DNA of 11,149 nt. It comes from an uncultured Dorea sp. GTDB lineage: Bacteria; Bacillota_A; Clostridia; Lachnospirales; Lachnospiraceae. Below are positions 6,567 through 11,149 of the stretch, in pieces. Each line of letters opens with the position of its first letter. The first letter of the stretch is position 1. Below the pieces are notes generated by a model. It saw only the letters and a program-made list of their open reading frames with translations. It did not search any database and was not told the origin of the DNA. The stretch covers positions 1 through 11,149 of the forward strand of contig CAOKJI010000025.1 in the NCBI GenBank assembly GCA_948468495.1, in the 5' to 3' direction. Position numbers and translations under genes: made by a program.

Positions 6567-7991
6567 ATGAAGAAACTTAAAAAAGTATTTGCAGTGTTAT
6601 TGACACTGGCAATGGTACTCGGGATGAGTATGACATCGTTTGCTGCTGATTACACGATTAATATCAGCCAGCTTGCGGCAGGAACAAACGTACAGTATGT
6701 GCAGATTGTAAAACAGAATCCAAGCAGCGGTTGGGAATTAACAAAGAAGGCTAGCGACGCTAATATTGGAATGACTGTTGATGAAATTGAAGCAGTAGAA
6801 GATATTACACTGGCAGGCACAATTAATTCAGGTTTGGCAGATTTAGATTTTTCAAAACTTACTAGTTTTGATGGCAATGCAACTGCTAACGAGGATGGTA
6901 ATGCAACTATAAGCGTATCAGAGCCGGGTTTGTACGCAATTAAAGCAGATACGACAGAGAATGTAGTATATAGCTGGATGCTTGCGTATGTTGGGGTTAA
7001 TGAGACAACAGCGAATGTAACGGCAAAGGGTGCTACGAATCAGGTAACAAAGACTGTATCCGATGAAAAGACATCAGTTGCAGCTGGGGATGAAGTAGAG
7101 TATACCGTAACAGTTAAATACCCATATTTTGCGGAGAATGTTACAAACAAGAGCTTTACTATTACAGATAAATTAACAAATGGTACATTTGTTAATAAGG
7201 ATGATGTAAATGTGACTATTCCTAGCGGACTTGGCTTAAGCGCGACAAATAATTATAAGGGAACAGATACATTAATAATTGAGTTAGATACGAACCAGTA
7301 TGATTCGACTAAGGCAGGTCAGGATGTTGAAATCAAATATGTAGTAAAGGCGAACGATGATATTTCAACAACTGAGTTATTGACGAATGAAATTAAATCT
7401 AACATCAAGCAGGATAAGAACGATACAACGGATCCAGGCGATGAAACAAAGTCAAAAGTTGAGCTGCCTACTTTTAAAGCAGATGTTCAGAAAACGGATG
7501 AGTCAGGAAATCTAATTACCTCAACGGCTAAATTTGCACTTTATGAAGTAGATTCAGAAGGAACCGTAGAAGCTGAAATTGGTGGGGAGACAGTAACACT
7601 TAGTCTTGTAGATGAAAAAGAGACAGTAAATGGTGTTGCAAGTTTTGAGGGATTAGCTAATGCGACGGATAAAACTTACTATGTAAAAGAGACCCAGGCA
7701 CCAGAAGGATATGCGATTGATCCCGACTATCATAAACTGGAAGGAGCTTCAGCAACAATAGTTGGTCCTTCATTGGTAGATGGCGTAATGCTCACTACTT
7801 ATAATAAAAATACCAAGACAGAGTATACTAGCGTTGGATTTGGCGATGGAATGAACTTCCATGATACTACTCTTTCCAGCCTCCCATCAACCGGTGGTAT
7901 CGGTACCACAATCTTCACCATCGGCGGATGTGCAATCATGGTTATCGCTGCAGCTCTGTTCTTCGCAAGCCGCAGAAAATCTGCAAAATAA
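6567..7991 (+). CDS. Major backbone pilin, LPSTG-anchored, isopeptide type
   Basis: This 474-aa secreted pilin is the likely shaft subunit. The frame is open upstream to 6477, but ATG 6567 has an ideal AGGAGA (6555-6560) and gives a classic signal peptide: MKKLKK, a hydrophobic core, and TSFAA with cleavage near residue 26 or 27. Residues 28-155 form an N-terminal domain. Residues 158-283 look like the isopeptide-forming D2 pilin domain, with candidate Lys162, Asp201 and Asn273. Residues 300-412 form a CnaB/SpaA-like domain with Lys309 and the E-box YYVKETQAPEGY (371-382, Glu375). The sorting signal is LPSTG (439-443), a 20-residue membrane helix and RRKSAK. The classical YPK pilin motif is absent; the corresponding stretch reads VKYPYF (183-188), and Lys184 is one candidate acceptor. 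The last 45 codons use C-ending codons unlike the AT-rich body. The two class C sortases downstream should polymerise it. Confidence 0.95.
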   Translation: MKKLKKVFAVLLTLAMVLGMSMTSFAADYTINISQLAAGTNVQYVQIVKQNPSSGWELTKKASDANIGMTVDEIEAVEDITLAGTINSGLADLDFSKLTSFDGNATANEDGNATISVSEPGLYAIKADTTENVVYSWMLAYVGVNETTANVTAKGATNQVTKTVSDEKTSVAAGDEVEYTVTVKYPYFAENVTNKSFTITDKLTNGTFVNKDDVNVTIPSGLGLSATNNYKGTDTLIIELDTNQYDSTKAGQDVEIKYVVKANDDISTTELLTNEIKSNIKQDKNDTTDPGDETKSKVELPTFKADVQKTDESGNLITSTAKFALYEVDSEGTVEAEIGGETVTLSLVDEKETVNGVASFEGLANATDKTYYVKETQAPEGYAIDPDYHKLEGASATIVGPSLVDGVMLTTYNKNTKTEYTSVGFGDGMNFHDTTLSSLPSTGGIGTTIFTIGGCAIMVIAAALFFASRRKSAK

Positions 7992-8153
7992 TCAGGCGTT
8001 CAGCCTATATTGACAAGTACATGAGAGAAGGCGTGCATACGTAAGCGGCAAGCTTGATGCATTGTTTTTCGATATGTCTGATTCTCTTCGGGGCGCTTAG
8101 CGCCCCGAAGCAATAAGACACACATAAGATTTACAACAGCAAGGAGAGTCTGG
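7992..8153 (+). promoter_or_regulatory. Intergenic region between pilin and sortases
   Basis: This 162-bp gap is the longest within the operon. It contains a small hairpin (AGGC 7994-7997 with GCCT 8003-8006) right after the pilin stop, an exact TTGACA at 8010-8015 with no good -10 box at 16-18 bp, the strong hairpin at 8086-8110, and the Shine-Dalgarno AAGGAGAG (8141-8148) for the first sortase. It probably serves to lower or separately tune sortase expression relative to the abundant pilin. Confidence 0.4.
8086..8110 (+). terminator. Perfect 11-bp GC-rich hairpin, possible attenuator or mRNA stabiliser
   Basis: CTTCGGGGCGC (8086-8096) pairs without mismatch with GCGCCCCGAAG (8100-8110) around a TTA loop. 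It is the most stable local structure I see in the window. The bases after it (CAATAAGACA) contain no U-run on the + strand, and the - strand side has none either. It is therefore not a canonical intrinsic terminator. A partial block to read-through or a 3-prime end protecting the pilin transcript fits its position. Confidence 0.5.
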
Positions 8154-9146
8154 ATGAAAAAGATTATAAGCAAATTAATGATTCCAATTCTATTTTTAGC
8201 CGGGTTGTCCTTGCTGCTGTATCCATTTACCGCAAATCAGTGGAATAATTACAGGCAGAAGAGGCTGATTAGCAGTTACGATAGTACAGTGGCAGAGAAA
8301 GAGGCGGCGGGCCTGATTGATTATGAGGCAGAGTGGGAACAGGCAATCGGCTATAATGAGGCGCTGCTTCCCAGCATCCTTCCGGATTCTTTCGCTATAG
8401 CGGAAGCGTCGGATGAGGATGACGCATATATGTCTGCGTTAAATATCGGGGATAACGGCATTATGGGGACGGTGGAGATTCCGAAGATTCGGATTACTCT
8501 TCCGATTTTTCACACTACCAACGAGGATGTGCTGGAGCGGGCCGCGGGCCATCTGGAAGGAAGTTCCCTTCCGGTGGGCGGGGAGAATACCCACGCGGTT
8601 ATTTCGGCTCACAGAGGCCTTCCGAGCGCGGCGTTATTTACCGATTTGGATAAGATGAAGATGGGGGACCATTTTCTGCTCCATATCTTAGACGACACAC
8701 TGTGTTATGAAGTAGATGAGATTACGGTGATTGAGCCGGAGGAGACTGATGCACTGGCGGTGGAGCCGGGGATGGATTTGGTTACGCTTCTGACCTGTAC
8801 GCCGTACGGGGTGAACAGTCACAGGCTGCTGGTGCGGGGACACCGGGTGCCGTACGTACCGGAAGAAGTGAACGATGAGAAAGTTCCGCTCAGCAATATC
8901 AGCCTGCATACCAGCTATCTGTTCTGGGTAATCGTGGGACTTCTGGTTACGGCTGGATTTAGTTTCTTCCTATATAAAAGGGAGCGGAAATTAGAGCGCA
9001 AGACATCGAAGGCAGTGATAACAGAGCGGATTAAAGAGACAGCCGATGAGACGACAGAGATATCAGAGAAAACCCGGATAAATGGAACTCACGCAGACTC
9101 GCGCGGGGCGCCAGAGGATGATGCGGGAGGCGCCGGGGGAGAGTAG
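8154..9146 (+). CDS. Class C sortase (pilus polymerase), first of two
   Basis: This 330-aa membrane transpeptidase would cleave LPXTG-type signals between Thr/Ser and Gly and join pilin subunits to a pilin Lys. The start is ATG 8154 after AAGGAGAG. There is an N-terminal membrane helix (about 5-25), a lid region with DSF (78-80) where class C sortases usually carry DP followed by an aromatic residue, and a sortase core with SAHRG (His153), TLLTCTPYGVNSHRLLVRG (Cys215, Arg224) and a C-terminal membrane helix (about 253-273). A charged tail of about 55 residues follows, longer than in the next gene. The C-terminal helix and the TCTPYGVNSHR signature mark class C. The second sortase starts 2 bp after its stop, so the two are co-translated. 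Which substrates each takes cannot be read from the sequence. Confidence 0.95.
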   Translation: MKKIISKLMIPILFLAGLSLLLYPFTANQWNNYRQKRLISSYDSTVAEKEAAGLIDYEAEWEQAIGYNEALLPSILPDSFAIAEASDEDDAYMSALNIGDNGIMGTVEIPKIRITLPIFHTTNEDVLERAAGHLEGSSLPVGGENTHAVISAHRGLPSAALFTDLDKMKMGDHFLLHILDDTLCYEVDEITVIEPEETDALAVEPGMDLVTLLTCTPYGVNSHRLLVRGHRVPYVPEEVNDEKVPLSNISLHTSYLFWVIVGLLVTAGFSFFLYKRERKLERKTSKAVITERIKETADETTEISEKTRINGTHADSRGAPEDDAGGAGGE

Positions 9147-9148
9147 GT

Positions 9149-10045
9149 ATGAAGAGAAAGATTTCCACATTTCTATTTGGACTGCTGTTTCTGGTTGGAT
9201 TTGGGGTTCTGGCTTATCCTACCATTGCAAATCAGTGGAATACATACCGGCAGTCAAGGCTGATTTCCAGCTATGACAAGGTAATCAGCGAGATGACGGA
9301 GGAGGATTTTACCGAAGCGTGGGCGGCGGCCAGAAGCTATAACCAGTCATTTGATAAAAACAGTATTATGAGCGATGTGTTCGGCATAGATGAGGCGGAG
9401 GATATCCGCAGTACCGGATATTGGAAGGTGCTCAATGCGGGCGGCGACGGGATTATGGGATATATTACCATACCGAAGATTAACATTAAGCTGTCCATTT
9501 ACCATGGGACGGATGAAGACGTGCTTCAAACCGGAGTGGGGCATCTGAACGGCACCAAGCTTCCGGTGGGAGGCGAGGGGAATCATTCGGTTCTGTCGGC
9601 CCACAGGGGACTGCCGAGCGCGAAGCTATTTACCGATATTGACCAGTTGAAAAATGGGGACCGGTTCTACCTGCACATTCTGGATGAAGATATGGCTTAT
9701 GAAGTAGACCGGGTATTGCCCATGATAGACAAGGATGATTACGATGCATTAGAAGACGCTCTGAAGGTAGAAGAAGGCCAGGACTATGTGACGTTATTTA
9801 CCTGTACGCCGTACGGAGTGAACAGCCACAGGCTTCTGGTGCGGGGACACCGGGTTCCCTATGACGGGGAATTGGAGTCCACACCGACGGATTCGATGGT
9901 GCAGGCGATTCAGAACTATTATATGTTGTATCTGCTGCTCGGGATTGGAGTAACAGCGCTGATCATTCTGATTATGCGCCGGTTATCGAAGAAGAGCAGT
10001 AAGAAACAGAAGGTTACAGAGCATTGTGAGGAGGGAAAGAGTTGA
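9149..10045 (+). CDS. Class C sortase (pilus polymerase), second of two
   Basis: This 298-aa paralogue of the preceding sortase has the same build: membrane helix (about 6-26), YPxxANQWNxYRQ and LISSYD near the N-terminus, a lid with DVF (76-78) in place of the usual DP-aromatic, SAHRG (His152), TLFTCTPYGVNSHRLLVRG (Cys219, Arg228), and a C-terminal helix (about 258-277) followed by a short basic tail. The start at ATG 9149 has its ribosome-binding GGGGGAGAG inside the end of the first sortase gene. Its own stop overlaps the TTG start of the next gene. The close match of the two sortases indicates an old tandem duplication, with the active-site stretch held nearly identical. The second enzyme may handle the adhesin, the base, or the same shaft pilin. 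Confidence 0.95.
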   Translation: MKRKISTFLFGLLFLVGFGVLAYPTIANQWNTYRQSRLISSYDKVISEMTEEDFTEAWAAARSYNQSFDKNSIMSDVFGIDEAEDIRSTGYWKVLNAGGDGIMGYITIPKINIKLSIYHGTDEDVLQTGVGHLNGTKLPVGGEGNHSVLSAHRGLPSAKLFTDIDQLKNGDRFYLHILDEDMAYEVDRVLPMIDKDDYDALEDALKVEEGQDYVTLFTCTPYGVNSHRLLVRGHRVPYDGELESTPTDSMVQAIQNYYMLYLLLGIGVTALIILIMRRLSKKSSKKQKVTEHCEEGKS

Positions 10046-11076
10046 AGATAGGCAGAAGAACAAAACAAAGGTATGCGGCGGCGCTGGCGGTTTGCCTCGG
10101 ATTATCTGGAATGGGCTATATCCAGACCCGGGCCGCCAATGGAATTGACCTGAATAAAAAGGATTGCAGCATTACTATTTCGGCAAATAACAGTGTGGTA
10201 GAGGAAGAAACCGCGGGCGTAACCATTCCGGTGAGGCTGTATCAGGTGGCGGATGTGGACGCCTCAGGAAAATTTACATCGCTGGATGGGTTCCCGGATG
10301 TGAATGAACCGGACCGGAATCAGGACGGCAGTGTTACGGCGGAAGAGTGGAAGGCGCTGGCAGACGAGGCGGAGAGTGCTCTTTCGGAAGACGCGGAGCC
10401 GGCCGGAGAGGTTCAGTTAGTAATGGAGCCTGCGTCTGGTGGGGAGGTTTCGGCCAGACCGGTCACGATGGAAGGCCTCTCGGTGGGAATGTATCTGGTG
10501 GCGCCGGGAGAAGTTTACAATGATGATTATTCTGTTCAGTATACTTTCGAGCCGTATCTGACGGCCCTGCCCTCCAGCGAATATACGCTGACCGGAGCCG
10601 GAAGTGATGAATGGAATTATGAAACGGAAATCGGCCTGAAGGCAGAGGCCGTTCCGCAGACAGGAAGCCTTCGGATTGTTAAGAATCTGGAAACTTATAA
10701 CGCGTCCCTTGGCCCGGTGACCTGTGTATTCCAGGTGGAGGGGACGGATAGAAACGGGAATTTATACAGCAATGTGATTAGCGCGGTGTTAGACGGAATG
10801 ACCGGAGAGGCAGTGCTGGACAATATTCCCGCAGGCATGGCAGTGACGGTTACCGAGGTATACAGCGGCGCAAGTTATCAGCTGACGGACGCCAACGGCA
10901 AGACGGCGGTTATCGTATCTGAGGAAGGAATCCGGCAGGGTGCAAATGACGGAGCTATGGCGAGCGTTTCATTTACCAATGATTATGACGGAGGAAACCG
11001 GAGCGGAAACGGCGTGGTGAACCATTTTGAAAAAGATGAGAATGACGAAGACGTATGGATTTGGACGCAGAGATAG
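10042..11076 (+). CDS. Secreted accessory pilin-like protein without LPXTG signal
   Basis: This 344-aa exported protein starts at TTG 10042. The TTG overlaps the previous stop (TTGA) and lies just behind GAGGAGGG (10028-10035). No ATG nearby would keep the signal peptide (about 1-32: basic KIGRRTKQR, hydrophobic core, then TRAANG). Residues 40-200 form a pilin-like N-terminal domain resembling that of the shaft pilin (VRLYQVA, then SVGMYLV). It contains an EF-hand-like loop DRNQDGSVTAEE at 91-102. Residues 208-315 form a CnaB-like domain with candidate bond residues Lys214, Glu272 and Asn313 (SFTND). The C-terminus ends NHFEKDENDEDVWIWTQR with no LPXTG motif, membrane helix or basic tail. It may be a minor pilin, a fibre base component finished by the next gene, or an assembly factor; I cannot decide which. 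Confidence 0.85.
   Translation: MKIGRRTKQRYAAALAVCLGLSGMGYIQTRAANGIDLNKKDCSITISANNSVVEEETAGVTIPVRLYQVADVDASGKFTSLDGFPDVNEPDRNQDGSVTAEEWKALADEAESALSEDAEPAGEVQLVMEPASGGEVSARPVTMEGLSVGMYLVAPGEVYNDDYSVQYTFEPYLTALPSSEYTLTGAGSDEWNYETEIGLKAEAVPQTGSLRIVKNLETYNASLGPVTCVFQVEGTDRNGNLYSNVISAVLDGMTGEAVLDNIPAGMAVTVTEVYSGASYQLTDANGKTAVIVSEEGIRQGANDGAMASVSFTNDYDGGNRSGNGVVNHFEKDENDEDVWIWTQR
10312..10347 (+). other. EF-hand-like calcium-binding loop in the accessory protein
   Basis: Residues 91-102 read D-R-N-Q-D-G-S-V-T-A-E-E. This is a full match to the 12-residue EF-hand or dockerin-type loop, with Asp1, Asn3, Asp5, Gly6, Ser7, hydrophobic Val8, Thr9 and Glu12. It is followed by a helix-like stretch (EWKALADEAESAL). 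There is only one loop, so it is a dockerin-like single site and not an EF-hand pair. Calcium binding is inferred from the motif. Confidence 0.5.
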
Positions 11077-11094
11077 AAAGGGGCGCAGACAGGA

Positions 11095-11149
11095 ATGAAG
11101 GTTAAGAAAAGGTATCGAAAAATAATTGCATTGTCCGCTGCGGCTCTGG
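11095..11149 (+). CDS. Start of a further exported protein (truncated by window edge)
   Basis: An ATG at 11095, 18 bp after the accessory gene, opens a frame reading MKVKKRYRKIIALSAAAL and running off the end of the window. The basic start followed by a hydrophobic run is a signal peptide or membrane anchor. The nearest Shine-Dalgarno-like bases are AAGGGG (about 11078-11083) and AGGA directly before the ATG. It continues the operon and is probably another surface or pilus component, but the product cannot be identified from 18 residues. Confidence 0.6.
   Translation, partial: MKVKKRYRKIIALSAAAL

Noticed and set aside
8010..8039. Promoter for the sortase genes starting from the exact TTGACA at 8010
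   Set aside because: No acceptable -10 hexamer lies 16-18 bp downstream; the bases there read GTGCAT/TGCATA. It is left as a mention within the intergenic entry.
8021..8044. Seven-codon ORF (MREGVHT) after the pilin
   Set aside because: It has no ribosome-binding site and is too short to distinguish from chance.
10651..10665. VPQTG in the accessory protein as a sortase sorting signal
   Set aside because: It sits at residues 204-208, followed by a folded CnaB-like domain and not by a membrane helix and basic tail, so it cannot be a cell-wall sorting signal in this position.

Overview
The window is a sortase-assembled pilus (fimbria) locus, and every supported gene lies on the + strand. The protein families suggest a gut Firmicute of the Lachnospiraceae type. 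These are CnaB/SpaA-type pilins with LPXTG-like tails, twin class C sortases, an adhesin with Cys/His-rich repeats and an amidase-like domain, and a small conserved gene of unknown role next to a coiled-coil gene. No rRNA, tRNA or taxon-diagnostic housekeeping gene is present, so the family-level assignment is inference.

Layout. Positions 1-279 hold no convincing gene. The left edge has nested inverted repeats that may be the end of a dispersed repeat, followed by a strongly A/T-tracted leader. Positions 280-1939 hold three closely packed genes: an uncharacterised 160-aa protein, a 193-aa coiled-coil protein, and a type I signal peptidase whose start overlaps the coiled-coil gene. Position 1952 begins a 1,493-aa surface adhesin, probably the pilus tip. 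It has an N-terminal membrane segment, five Cys/His repeats, an amidase-fold domain without its expected Cys and His, an acidic linker, a predicted ligand-binding middle, CnaB/SpaA domains and an LPESG sorting signal. A 133-bp leader containing a mini-ORF and alternative hairpins separates it from the 474-aa major pilin (6567-7991, LPSTG). A 162-bp gap with a perfect 11-bp hairpin precedes two tandem class C sortases (8154-9146 and 9149-10045). These are followed by a TTG-started secreted accessory pilin-like protein with an EF-hand-like loop (10042-11076) and by the first 18 codons of another exported protein (11095 to the window edge).

How the genes work together (inference from known Gram-positive pilus systems). 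Precursors are exported by Sec and processed by the dedicated signal peptidase or held in the membrane. One or both class C sortases then link backbone pilin subunits through their LPSTG tails and join the LPESG adhesin to the fibre. Intramolecular Lys-Asn/Asp bonds in the CnaB-like domains would rigidify the shaft. The two untranslated hairpin regions flanking the major pilin are well placed to set its level relative to the adhesin and the sortases.

The most interesting signals are the apparently dead amidase domain behind the Cys/His repeats, the abrupt change to AT-rich codon use in the middle of the adhesin and the body of the pilin with conserved-looking ends, the structured leader before the pilin, and the EF-hand-like loop in the accessory protein.
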